NCBI GenBank assembly: GCA_946965045.2 | Contig: OX337231.1 | Location: forward strand, 1,612,001-1,676,000 | Source of the DNA: Epithemia pelagica | Taxonomy: Eukaryota; Bacillariophyta; Bacillariophyceae; Surirellales; Surirellaceae | Length of the DNA stretch: 64,000 nucleotides | Direction of reading: 5' to 3' | Shown: positions 43,551 to 52,694 of the stretch, one piece after another | How positions within the stretch are numbered: position 1 is the first letter of the stretch | How the letters are laid out: each line of letters opens with the position of its first letter | Notes under the pieces: model-generated | The model's database searches: none | What the model was told of the DNA's origin: nothing | The model's input: the letters and a program-made list of their open reading frames with translations, nothing else | Made by a program: the position numbers and the translations under genes

Positions 43551-43834
43551 GTCGATGGGTGCAGCACTACTCCAGAACTTGTTGTTCTTGTTTGCTTTAG
43601 TTCTAGTATGTGTGTTCGTTTTGAGATTTGTGAGTGCGGGCATGGACGAGTTTTTCGCGCCTCATGGCGCACTTCTCAATTAAGGAAAATTTGTTGGCTG
43701 GCGTGAGGCGTGACATTTGGTCCGTTCGGAACCTATTCCAACCGACACGACCCACATCGGCCTCATATTTTCCGTGGACTCCTGTTACAGGAACAACAAC
43801 ACCACAAAAGAGAAGAAGACCACCATGTCGACAA
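43551..43834. promoter_or_regulatory. Direct repeat B, copy 1: promoter/5' leader cassette
   Basis: This 284-bp block recurs at 45548-45813 and ends in both places with the start codon ATGTCGACAA of a different gene. It contains GTTCTAGTATGTGTGTTCG, CGCGCCTCATGGCGCACTTC and a GACATTTGGTCCGTTCGGAA block. Position and reuse point to a promoter with its 5' leader; copy 1 has one extra 8-bp unit (GAGGCGTG). Confidence 0.7.
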
Positions 43835-44385
43835 GCCCCAATATTGCTTCCAATGTCGTCGACGCTGAGTCGCCTACAGAACAGGCCATGCGATACGCGA
43901 AGAAGATGCCGGAGGAGGCTGTTATGGCTCAGTTCGGGGCCTCAACTGCTGGTGCTGGCTTGAGCAGATGCCCTTCGATTTCAGTTGTTGATTCGCTCCC
44001 CAGTGTTTCCCCAGCAGAGTCATTGATAGTTCAGGATGATGGTACTGTGTCGTGTCTTCTTTGCCACTCTGGAGATCCACCAGCTGGATTCTTGTCTCAC
44101 TTGTCTCACAGGCCCATGCCAAATCCCGAACAAGTCCAGGATGCGGATGGCAACGAACAACCACGCACACGTCGATGCGTCATCTGTTTTATGAAGACGA
44201 GAGCAATTTGCGCACATCCTGTTTGTCTTGCTAAAACGAAGACCCGCAAGGTACCGGGAACGGACGAGATCATCAAGACCATCAAAGGTATTGGACTATG
44301 CAACGGTAACAGGATTCGTCCTGGGATGAACCGCACCTGTGTTGAAGAGCACAGATTCCGAATGCAACAACAGAACACAGCTTGA
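43825..44385 (+). CDS. Stand-alone transposase Cys-rich domain protein
   Basis: The ATG at 43825 ends repeat cassette B, giving 186 aa. From residue 5 on it is a diverged copy of the transposase C-terminus: NIASNVV-AE, EQA---AK, MAQFGAST, GLSRCP-ISVVD, PNPE-VQDADG, then the full Cys/His domain RRCVICFMKTRAICAHPVCL, GIGLC and M-RTCVEEH. All zinc-ligand positions seen in the transposase are retained, while the DDE core is absent. A free DNA-binding domain could compete with the transposase for the element ends and damp transposition, or direct partners to them. That role is inference. Substitutions are spread as if the frame is maintained. Confidence 0.75.
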   Translation: MSTSPNIASNVVDAESPTEQAMRYAKKMPEEAVMAQFGASTAGAGLSRCPSISVVDSLPSVSPAESLIVQDDGTVSCLLCHSGDPPAGFLSHLSHRPMPNPEQVQDADGNEQPRTRRCVICFMKTRAICAHPVCLAKTKTRKVPGTDEIIKTIKGIGLCNGNRIRPGMNRTCVEEHRFRMQQQNTA

Positions 44386-44495
44386 TTTCACGATGATTGC
44401 TCTATGATTTAGTATGAAAATGAAAATACACAATACATGATTAGGTAAGACCAATACATAGTTCTATTTGAAGTTACATCCATACAGTTCGAACT
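43836..44495. repeat. Direct repeat A, copy 2
   Basis: This copy of 42143-42847 includes the coding part of the stand-alone Cys-rich gene and the same 3' sequence up to TACAGTTCGAACT. Deletions in the coding part keep the reading frame. Confidence 0.85.
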
Positions 44496-45099
44496 ACAAG
44501 TATATCTACATAGTCAATTTCTTGATTGTCATATTGAAATTGACATAGGCAAAAAGGTGGCCCACCAAAGTAATACCAAGAGTGTCGCCAAGTCAAACGA
44601 TCAAGGGGTCGTCCAGCAAGTTCCGTCCTATTCCACCACACGGGCATGAATGAAGACGAACGCAATATACTCTTTGAAAGATTCTCGATGTGTTGGCGCA
44701 AAAATATTTTCAAGAAAATCAGGATACCAAGCAAATGATATTGGCTGCCGAATTGGCGCTTGTCTCCTCCTCCAACAAGGCACCACAACCACAACAACAA
44801 GCACCACAACCGACACAACGACGTCCAAGTCACCAAGAAGCACCACAGCCGCAACAACGACCACGACAACATCAACGACAAGAGTCGTTTGATGACACCA
44901 CAGCCGTCTTGTCTGCGGCAAGAAGTGCCACAGAAACCCATCAAGAACAAGGCGATTCCGGCAACCAAGAATGGCAAGAGTCATTCGGTCATGAGCAGCA
45001 ACCACATCGACGACTCCAAAAAGCCAGCCAGCACCAAACCAGCTCTGGAGGAACCGGTTCCGATTACCACGGGTGAATTGCTCCACTCGGGCGGTAGTC
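44496..45099. other. Low-complexity interval inside the 8.4-kb element
   Basis: The plus strand between 44690 and 45076 is an open frame rich in Gln, Pro and Thr, and the minus strand is also open; CAA/CAC-rich sequence explains both. A short frame from 44647 begins MNEDERNILFERFSMCW but ends after 30 codons. No gene is supported. Confidence 0.4.
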
Positions 45100-45440
45100 G
45101 TAGTCTCTTGTCGGTTTGTTCCTCCTCGTCTTCGGGATCGATCCACCCCAGACTTTTCAAAACCGCTTTGTTCCATCCACTCCAATTGCGGTGTCGTTCC
45201 GTCTCCGTCATGCGGGGCAGGTAGCTTTGGGACACGGCCCACAAGGTTTTTATTTCATCGACACTGTCCCAAACTCGCGTGGCCAATCTGGCACAAAAGG
45301 CGACACCAAGCGACGTGGTTTCCTTGATTTTGGGTTTGACCACGGAAACATTGAGCATGTCGGCTTGAAATTGCATTATGAGATTGTTGGCCGTACCACC
45401 GCCATCATTCGCAATGAAGGCGAAGAAGAAGAATCCACCT
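45100..45440 (-). pseudogene. Captured glycerol kinase C-terminal fragment
   Basis: The minus strand reads NDGGGTANNLIMQFQADML, then KPKIKETTSLGVAF, ARLATRVWDSVDEI and a tail WNKAVLKSLGW. This is the end of the FGGY C-terminal domain of glycerol kinase, which makes glycerol-3-phosphate with ATP. The N-terminal ATPase domain and most of the FGGY fold are missing, so it is a fragment. It lies antisense to the element's other genes and abuts promoter cassette B. The frame is open through the fragment. It is probably host DNA picked up by the element. Confidence 0.75.
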
Positions 45441-45547
45441 TGGTGGGAACCAGTTACTATTCGTCCGCGGCCACACCCAAAGGTTTGTGGCCAGGATGGG
45501 CCAAAGTCCTCTTGGCCTGTACGGCACCCACGACGGGACGTGGGGCG

Positions 45548-45813
45548 GTCGATGGGTGCAGCACTACTCCAGAACTTGTTGTTCTTGTTTGCCTTAGTTC
45601 TAGTATGTGTGTTCGTTTTGAGATTTGTGAGTGCGGGCATGGACGAGTTTTTCGCGCCTCATGGCGCACTTCTTAATTAAGGAAAATTTGTTGGCTGGCG
45701 TGACATTTGGTCCGTTCGGAACCTATTCCAACCGACACGACCCACATCTGCCTCATATTTTCCGTGGATCTCCTGTTACACCACCGCGAAAGAGAATACC
45801 ACCATGTCGACAA
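45548..45813. promoter_or_regulatory. Direct repeat B, copy 2: promoter/5' leader cassette
   Basis: This is the second copy of the 43551-43834 block. It begins inside the glycerol-kinase side sequence and ends at ATGTCGACAA of the basic-protein gene. It drives, by position, 45804-46418. Confidence 0.7.
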
Positions 45814-46418
45814 CTATCAACGGCCGTCGTACAAGTTTGCGCTATCAAGCGCGCATCAAAGCAGCCTCAGGAGCTGATGCAGCTTCGCAGTGCACAAGCT
45901 CCATTCTTGCTCCTTCTGTTTCCGTTTCCAACCAACCCGCGTCCCGGTTGTCGCATCGCAAAAAGACGACGAAAACTAAGAAGGCAGTGGCAACCAAGAA
46001 AAAGAACATGAAGGCAAAGGAGAAGGTGGCGATGGACGTTTCAGATCTCAAGGATATGGAAGCCAAGACGGTGCATGCCAAGATTGTCCCCAAAAAGAAT
46101 CATGTTGCTGTTTTGTATCCAGCACCCGAGAAGAAGTTGCCCTCATCTCCGTCCCCCCCTTGCTTTGACTTGATGATGACGATGCGCTTCAAGAACATTG
46201 AGACATCATGCAACAATCAGCAATGTTCCGATACTGTAAGGAAGTCCGTGGAAATGCCAAGCAACTTTGATGACGACAATAATGAAAATGATTCATCCAA
46301 TGAAAACTTGTCCAGCAAATTTGGAAAGCGCAATTCGTCAATTGGTGTCGATAGCAACCTGTCCTCTGAGTTCTCTGAGACTCAGGAGCCAAGTGTTGCC
46401 TACAAGTTCGAATACTAG
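45804..46418 (+). CDS. Small basic/acidic protein of the 8.4-kb element
   Basis: The ATG at 45804 closes promoter cassette B; the protein is 204 aa. Residues 45-85 are strongly basic with runs of Lys (HRKKTTKTKKAVATKKKNMK), like a nuclear localisation or nucleic-acid-binding tract. The C-terminal third is Asn/Asp/Ser-rich and acidic. A short Pro/Ser segment lies between. No known domain is recognised. Sharing its first codons and leader with the Cys-rich gene suggests co-expression. It may be an element accessory protein or captured host text. Confidence 0.55.
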   Translation: MSTTINGRRTSLRYQARIKAASGADAASQCTSSILAPSVSVSNQPASRLSHRKKTTKTKKAVATKKKNMKAKEKVAMDVSDLKDMEAKTVHAKIVPKKNHVAVLYPAPEKKLPSSPSPPCFDLMMTMRFKNIETSCNNQQCSDTVRKSVEMPSNFDDDNNENDSSNENLSSKFGKRNSSIGVDSNLSSEFSETQEPSVAYKFEY

Positions 46419-46517
46419 GACGTAGTAAGTCTAAAAGCCGAGCTTTACATGAGTTTATATAATGTGCCCATAATGTGCCCACACACGTTGCACACACCAC
46501 AAGCTTCTAGTAGAGGC

Positions 46518-46707
46518 GCTCCTATGACCCCCATATGTCGTATGTAGGCCAAATGGGGCATCAAATGGTGACAGAGGATGCCTTAAAGATTGGTAAGATG
46601 CATCAGATCATTGTCGTAGGGCTAATATTGATCGAGTTCTATCTACCTAAAATGTTGTGCCCAACGGGACATTTTCGCACGTAATGGGCACACCCGGAGG
46701 TAAGGCA
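46518..46707. repeat. Right terminal inverted repeat of the 8.4-kb element
   Basis: This is the 190-bp partner of 38289-38478. It ends AGGCA, directly followed by CTAG (46708-46711). Confidence 0.8.
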
Positions 46708-47080
46708 CTAGGCCTCCCGAAACAAACAGAGAAGTTAGCCTATGCCTCGACCTTATCTTCTTACACACTCATCTCTTTCCAAGACAGTTTCTACCTCTAC
46801 GATGGTGACAAGAAACCTGAAGAGCGTGGTCTGAATCGGTGGTTACGAATCTGCCTGGCTGGCTGATCTTGTCATGTCCTACCTCTTAGAGGTAACATAC
46901 GACACCCTCTACAACCCAATGCACCAATACGAGCTTTTGATGCCAAAAAAAGCAACTTTTGGCAGAATTCTCACCAACAACTAGGTTGTGGTGGAATCTA
47001 CAACTCATCGACTGATGCTAGTATTTTATGGCATCCGATGACATTTTCGTAAAAGTGAGAAAAGAAAGACGGCATGCTCG
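46708..47080 (+). pseudogene. 3' fragment of the decayed Penelope-like reverse transcriptase
   Basis: This is the continuation of the gene at 37781-38284 after the 8.4-kb insertion. Recognisable pieces in shifting frames are CLDLI, SYTLISFQDSFYLYDGD, IGGYESAWLADLVMSYLLE and, near 47028-47060, a YGIRDDIF segment that fits the catalytic YxDD-like motif. At least three frameshifts and two stops are present. It extends no further than about 47080. Confidence 0.6.
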
Positions 47081-47350
47081 CAGACCTTTAAATTCGGCCA
47101 AGGCATGCTCGCAATGCACGTGTTATGAGCGACCGATCGGATATTAATTATGGCCCAACACGTGCGCTCCCAATGTTCTCAAGCGCGCGCAATCAATACT
47201 CGAGTACGCACCTCCACGACTTAGCCCAACGGCCTAAGTAACCGAAGCACGAATCACGATCACGCGAGACCATATCTCTATTCCCACAAATCGAAGAATG
47301 CAAACAGCAACGCGCCAAGAAAACAACCTATATCGCAACAAAGCAAGAGC
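47081..47350. other. Spacer between reverse-transcriptase relic and candidate LTR
   Basis: No coding content or repeat was recognised. Confidence 0.4.
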
Positions 47351-47690
47351 TGTTGGCATTAGTATATGATATACAAGTGCATATACTTCCAATGCACAAT
47401 ATCCATGTCTACTCCAACCAGACCAGTCCTGTCAGCGCCATGAATATATCAGTCATGCACCCTGGCCAGACCTGCACATCAAAACACACACCGTAGTCCT
47501 AAAGCTCACAATCTAACAATATCACCATTTATCACATCCTCTTTTGTGTCCCGACTATCCTTTTGATAGACTACGACTTGGTTGTATCTCTGACCCGTGG
47601 AGATACTACTATCGGTTGGTGACCTACCTGATTGTCTGCTCTACCAAGCATTATCCCCCATGAGTTTGAAAGAATTCTACTAGATTAACA
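47351..47690 (+). repeat. Candidate 5' LTR of the copia element
   Basis: The stretch starts TGTTGG and ends TTAACA, with the inverted TGTT/AACA termini usual for copia LTRs, and lies about 1.3 kb upstream of gag (0.5 kb without the MITE). I see no primer-binding site matching an initiator tRNA after it, and the 3' LTR is outside the window, so this is tentative. Confidence 0.3.
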
Positions 47691-48024
47691 GTCTCACTGC
47701 TTATTTCCCTGCAGTTGCATTTGGAACCTTACTTACCCATCAACACCCATTACAGATTGAGATACCCCAACAAACAAGAGTTAGAGGACAAAGCTACCCA
47801 ACCCAACAACAGGGCCAGCCTGGCTAAGGCTAGGGTCACCAACCCTCTCCTATTCCAGGACCTCAAGCTGCACCAGGACTCCGTGCAACTACCTTCCCCA
47901 TACCTGACCAGTGAACCACTTTGTTGAGGACCACGAGCAAGACGAGCAAGCTACCACTGTTCCTGACTCCCCGGCTCAACTCGATCACCGAAACGAGTCT
48001 GGAAGTGACCAAGAATAAGTATCC
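47691..48024. other. Probable copia leader, upstream part
   Basis: No gene is supported. The position between the candidate LTR and gag, with a MITE inserted after it, suggests untranslated leader. A 70-codon frame at 47715-47927 has no recognised content. Confidence 0.3.
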
Positions 48025-48028
48025 TTAA

Positions 48029-48835
48029 CGCCATTCGTAATCGGGCAGTAAATACACTACTCGCATAATTTTGAGTAGTAAATACACTACTCCCATAATT
48101 TCAAGTCGTCCTATCTTTGTCAATTTCAATTTGTTGTGTTTCTTATAGCTTGCTTCTGGTAGAACTTGAAATTCTGAACACATTGATATATGATAGTCTA
48201 CACTAATTTTCACATCATCACCGTGGTTTTGGCCGTCAAAATTTCAGCAATTTTCATGATTTTTTGAATCCATCGACCATGGCCCAACTTTGAATGCTAC
48301 GGACACAGTCAATAGCCAACAACAAATGCCAAGACCTTCCATTCTGGTGTAAAATAACATGAACTATAGGACTGTGCCTTTACATGTGATTTGCAAATGC
48401 CTCTGATGAGCATTTGCCATTTCTCTCTCTCAGACCATGTTTTTCCAGCTTCATACCATTGACCCTTTTTCGACACATTGCATCTTTCCTTCGTCAACTT
48501 TGGCCTCCACATACCATCTGTCTTGATCATATGGCTTTATTTCATCCATTCTCACCTGGCTTGGCATCACTGGAAGATGATCCATGCCATTTTCATTGTC
48601 CGTCCTCATTGTCTCTCATGGTCGTCGCAGGCGGTCGCTCGAGTAAAAAAGAGCGACTAAGATGAAAAAAATTCTCACTATCAATAAATTTGTACTCGAA
48701 GTTAAAACGATCTGTTTTCAAACACGGTTAAGGCGCGAGCAGTATAAGCGAGCATAATCACTAATCCCATAAATTTTACGCGAGTAGTAAATTAGTTGCT
48801 CGCTAGTGCTTAAAACGCGTTCCTTACGAATGGCG
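48029..48835. mobile_element. TTAA-flanked MITE, 807 bp
   Basis: TTAA lies at both edges (48025-48028, 48836-48839). The ends are perfect inverted repeats of 12 bp, CGCCATTCGTAA. Inside the ends, AGTAAATACACTACTCGCATAATT-like units (left, twice) have related sequences at the right. No protein is encoded. TTAA fits piggyBac- or Kolobok-type mobilisation, but the termini lack the CCC of the 1971-2562 element, so the families differ. It separates the leader of the copia element. Confidence 0.75.
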
Positions 48836-48998
48836 TTAAGTCGTTTTCACGCCAAACCAGAGACAAAACTGAGTTCCGCACATCCGGGTTACCTTTTGGA
48901 CATCACAACACACATCCGGGTACTTTTCCGTGGTACATACGTGGTACATCCGGGTTCCTATCACACCACACATTAAATAAAACCAATCAAGTACTACC

Positions 48999-50189
48999 AT
49001 GGATCCTCAACCACCCAAGACACCTACGACTCCTAAGGAAGAAGATAACCAAGACAATGTCTCGAACACAGACCTAGTCGACCACATCATCTATACTGTC
49101 TGTCAATACTTTACCAAAGAGAGAGCTGACTATTTAATGAAATGGATGAAATACCACGGTTTTGAGAACATCACTCATGTTATCTCGTACATGCAAACCA
49201 ATACTGAGGAATCCATGAACGAACTAACCCAATACAAGGTGAACAACAAGACGCATGATCTGCAAGAAGGTCCTACAAGACAACAGATCAAGCTCTTAGC
49301 CTATTGGGCCATACACAAGACCAATGAAATTCAAGATGAGCTATCCAATAGCGACTGGATGAACCTAACGAGGAAAGAGTTCAACATTTGGAGGATCAAT
49401 ACAAATTTCTCCAATGGACTATCTAGCCAAGTCCCAGTCTCGCCAATGAAGTCGCCGTCATCTGCAAAATCTGTCAGCACAGTTACTGCCGCATCCCAAT
49501 CTCAACAAGACCTAACGGCGTTCAGAAAGGGAACTAAGTGCGACGCAACTGCATATGAGGTATTCAAGGATGAACGATACTACGATTCATTCTGGCGTGT
49601 ATTCAAGACTACAGCTAAGGCACAAGGCCTATCCAACATTCCAAATTTCAAGTACACACCTCCCAAAGATGATGAGTATGCTGAAGAACTATTCCAAGAG
49701 CAACAAGTATTTCTTTACTCCGTTCTTGTCCGTATTATCCAGACTGACCAAGGTCAAGCCTACGTACGTGAACATGAACATGATGAAGATGCGCGTGCCG
49801 TATTGAAGAAGTTACATTCATTGCATACCGAATCTGATCTCGCAAAACGAGAAGTCCTGCGTTTAACCAACTACATTTCCAATCTACGTCTTGATGACAC
49901 ATGGCGCGGAACAACACGTCAATTTCTTCTACACTTTCAAGAGCAGCTACGTTTGCTAGACAATCTTGTGACATTGTCTGATCGCATCCCTGATCATACC
50001 AGGATGACTTTCCTCATGCAAGCTGTAGAAAAGGTACCTGATCTCCGCCAAGTCAAGATCTTGGACAATGTGGTGAACACAAAATCCGGTGCAAAATCCC
50101 TTTGCTATCAATCATACTTCCGTCTCCTTCTAGACGCAGCTTATGACCATGATCAAGCAACCCAGTCATCTGCACATAGTCGCCGTTGA
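48999..50189 (+). CDS. Copia (CoDi-like) Gag
   Basis: The frame starts at ATG 48999 and encodes 396 aa. After a Pro/Thr/Glu-rich start, the text YYDSFWRVFKTTAKAQGLSN, FLYSVLVRIIQTDQGQAYVR and the segment around FLLHFQEQLRLLD resemble the capsid region of diatom copia elements. These form the virus-like particle in which the RNA is copied. A zinc knuckle is not visible. The frame is intact and ends TGA at 50187-50189; pol follows in a different frame after 86 bp. The element continues beyond the window. Confidence 0.75.
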   Translation: MDPQPPKTPTTPKEEDNQDNVSNTDLVDHIIYTVCQYFTKERADYLMKWMKYHGFENITHVISYMQTNTEESMNELTQYKVNNKTHDLQEGPTRQQIKLLAYWAIHKTNEIQDELSNSDWMNLTRKEFNIWRINTNFSNGLSSQVPVSPMKSPSSAKSVSTVTAASQSQQDLTAFRKGTKCDATAYEVFKDERYYDSFWRVFKTTAKAQGLSNIPNFKYTPPKDDEYAEELFQEQQVFLYSVLVRIIQTDQGQAYVREHEHDEDARAVLKKLHSLHTESDLAKREVLRLTNYISNLRLDDTWRGTTRQFLLHFQEQLRLLDNLVTLSDRIPDHTRMTFLMQAVEKVPDLRQVKILDNVVNTKSGAKSLCYQSYFRLLLDAAYDHDQATQSSAHSRR

Positions 50190-50275
50190 CATGTCAAACA
50201 ACGTGATTCACAATACGGCCAAGATACAGATCCTGACTTAACCCCACAAGATGATGTGTAGTATCATGCACTAAC

Positions 50276-50808
50276 GTGACATCTGACTCTCCATCCTCTT
50301 CATCTAAGGTTAGTCTGCCGCGTGACCTATGGTTCAAACTTTCTGAAGAAGATCGCAAGTTGATCATTGGGTACAACAAGATGATTCATGCACCATCATC
50401 AACAACGCCAAAGAAAGTGCAGACGCATGCCCTTGACATTGATCCGGAACCTGATCCTGACCCCAGTCAAGAAGCTGTTTCTAAAAATGCTTCACTTGGT
50501 GCGACTTCCGAGCATCAAGATGAGTCAGATCCAGTTACACAATTCATCAACCAAGCCATGACGACTGACATCAATCATCCAGCGTCTGACTTGACCAGTG
50601 TTCTATCCAACGCCAAGTCAAAAACAAGCAAGAAGGTTAGCCTCAAGGCCAATATGCATAAACAGGAAGGACACATACTGCACTATCTGTCTTCCAGGAA
50701 ATCTACTCTCCCAGGAAACCAATTGGTTGACCGTGGTGCTAATGGAGGACTTGCTGGTTCTGACATGCGCATCCTTTCTAAGACTGGTCGTCATATATCC
50801 ATTATGGG
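50276..50808 (+). pseudogene. Copia pol, protease part, interrupted
   Basis: The frame reads SLPRDLWFKLSEEDRKLIIGYNK and then the aspartic-protease motif LVDRGANGGLAGSD, followed by KTGRHISIMG. It stops matching exactly at the TA of 50809-50810, where the 11.1-kb element begins. The remainder of pol resumes at 61913 in the same phase. The start lacks a clear ATG within frame near gag, so a frameshift or loss probably occurred. Confidence 0.75.
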
Positions 50809-50810
50809 TA

Positions 50811-51240
50811 CATCTAAGGAGGGAAATGGGCCCTGGCGCTTGATTTCCACCCCCAAAAGCGAATTTCTAGAAAAAATTCGCCGAATTAAAATTTTTTATG
50901 CGCAGTTTATTTTTATATGCGCAGTTTTTAACTATAATCCTGCTTTCCCAACTAAATCTGCAAATCTAGGTCTAACAATGCACATTTCTCTAGCTAGTTC
51001 TAGAGATCGAGCTAACTATCACGCGCATGCAACAATTTTAATGCGCACAAGCCCGCAATCAAACCATGAATAACGCGCGCCACACTCCGATAATGCGCAC
51101 TGCAACTATCTGGCGCGCTCGACCCCCCCGAGACGCGCATGACGCAACCCTCATGCGCAAGCGTCTGTCCCCTCACCTTTGAATCACGAATTTCCACTCC
51201 CACCACATCACACAGCAGCTGCCAGAAAGACTGACGCACA
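50811..51240. repeat. Left subterminal region with ATGCGCA motifs
   Basis: Exact ATGCGCA occurs at 50898, 50917, 51041, 51093 and 51153. Variants with GCGCAT occur near 51024 and 51135. The right subterminal region carries the same motif (see 61480-61910). Such arrays often bind transposases. No gene is present. Confidence 0.65.
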
Positions 51241-51480
51241 TGGATGTCCCAAAGAATGTCTCAGACGGATCCTCCTTCCCAATCACCCAAACCGCGGGGA
51301 TTACCTACTCGACACTCTGATCCATCGAAGAAAACCGAACAACCTAGCATACTAGTCATTCAACAATCAACGACCACCAGAATCGATGCTCATTCATCTC
51401 CCTCCACCTCCACCCAACACACCACAACAAACAACAACAGCAGCAGCAGCAACAACAGCAATCGATCACCCAACGCTATC

Positions 51481-51800
51481 GAGATTCCCCTGTTCAATCC
51501 CATTATCTATCCAGCTTCTTTCATCAACCTAACAGCTCTGCCATTCCAATCACGCTACAATTAAAGCGGCTTGGGGCATCTGTCTGATTGTCGCTTGGTT
51601 CCTTTTCAGCCACCTTTTTGTTGCTTGCTTTCTCTCTGCCGAGATTCCCTTTTCAATCCTTTCACCTATCCAACTTCTTTCACCAACCTAACAGCTCTGC
51701 CATTCCAATCACGCTACAATTAAAGCGGCTTGGGGCATCTGTTTGATTGTTGCTTGGTTCCTTTTCAGCCACCTTTTTGTTGCTTGCTTCCTCTTCAGCC
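51481..51800. repeat. 160-bp tandem duplication
   Basis: Sequence 51481-51640 is repeated at 51641-51800 with few differences, starting GAGATTCCC and ending in CTTTTTGTTGCTTGCTT. Each copy carries one of the ACGCTACAATTAAAGCG motifs that continue downstream. Confidence 0.8.
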
Positions 51801-52682
51801 ACCTTCACTCCAAAACTGCTGCACCAGAAGAAGAGGAAGAGGAACTCAAGCACGGCCAGAGCATTCGAGACATTGATACTTGCACTATCTTGCAGCTCTG
51901 CCATTCCAATCACGCTACAACTAAAGCGGCTTGGGGCATCTGTCTGATTGTTGCTTGCTTCCTTTCAACCACGACCTTCACTCCAAAACCGCTACAACAG
52001 GAAAACAAGAAGAAGAGGAACCCAAGAAGAAGAACGACCACCAGAGCATTCAAAACATTGTTGACATTTGTCCTATCTTTGACACTTGCACCATCTTGCA
52101 GCTCTGCCATTCCAATCACCACGCTACAATTAAAGCGGCTTGGGGCATCTGTCTGATTGTTGCTTGTTTCACTCAGCTCTGTCCTTCATTCCAATCACGC
52201 TATTACAATTAAAGCGGTTTCGGGCTATCTGTTAGATTGTTGTTTCTCTTGCAAGGAAGACTTCTTATCAAGAACCCTTCTGTCCTCGTGATACTTCGAC
52301 TTGAATAGAACAGACCCAAAGCAAGCAGTGTGACACGGTGGTAGCCAGTTGCTTCTGTTCTATTCTTGTCGCAAGATTGCTTGGACAACCAACCAACCCC
52401 TGGTTTTGGAGTAGCAAATTCTGGCACCGATTGTTGGATCACAACGAACAAGACGCTACACATAAAGCGCATCGTAGTGTATTCCTTCGATTTGGTTGTT
52501 GTTTTGTTACCACCAGAGTTCAGGACCAAACCAAAGACGCTACACAATTCAGCGCACACTTTTTACTGTTTAGACAAGTACACAAGGTTGTCTCAAAGAC
52601 GCTACGATTAAAGAGCTTCCTCGACTACCCTTGTTGTTGTTGTTGTTGTTGAAACAAAGACGCTACAAAAAAAGCGCATCGT
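51551..52682. repeat. Dispersed ACGCTACAATTAAAGCG motif array
   Basis: Nine copies of a core ACGCTACAnnTAAAGCG lie at about 51551, 51711, 51912, 52121, 52197, 52453, 52537, 52600 and 52660, the later ones degenerating to ACGCTAC...AGCGC. They lie directly upstream of the first gene of the 11.1-kb element. The interval has no supported gene; its low-complexity open frames reflect repeats. Confidence 0.7.
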
Positions 52683-52694
52683 AACAAGTACAAA

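Larger units (their letters stand above)
38289..46707 (+). mobile_element. 8.4-kb composite element with piggyBac-like transposase, CTAG target
   Basis: The element is 8,419 bp. Its ends are imperfect inverted repeats of 190 bp (38289-38478 and 46518-46707) starting TGCCT and sharing TGTGCCCATTAC, CGTTGGGCACA, GATCAATATTAG, CATCCTCTGTCACCATT and GTCATAGGAGC. CTAG occurs directly outside both ends (38285-38288, 46708-46711). Removing the element and one CTAG joins the split reverse-transcriptase reading frame without a break. The cargo is a three-exon piggyBac-like transposase, a separate Cys-rich-domain gene, a basic-protein gene, an antisense small protein and a glycerol-kinase fragment. The transposase is uninterrupted, so the copy may be young. 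Classical piggyBac uses TTAA, so CTAG is unexpected. Confidence 0.8.

Noticed and set aside
44474-45242. Long minus-strand frames inside the 8.4-kb element
   Set aside because: They follow from CAA/CAC-rich plus-strand sequence and show Val/Leu low complexity with no domain.
45116-45676. 186-aa plus-strand open frame
   Set aside because: It is antisense to the glycerol-kinase fragment and runs into promoter cassette B; it has no recognisable content.
51743-52212. Several open frames rich in Cys/Phe/Leu
   Set aside because: They are translations of the repeated motif array and duplicate one another; no coding signal beyond the repeats.
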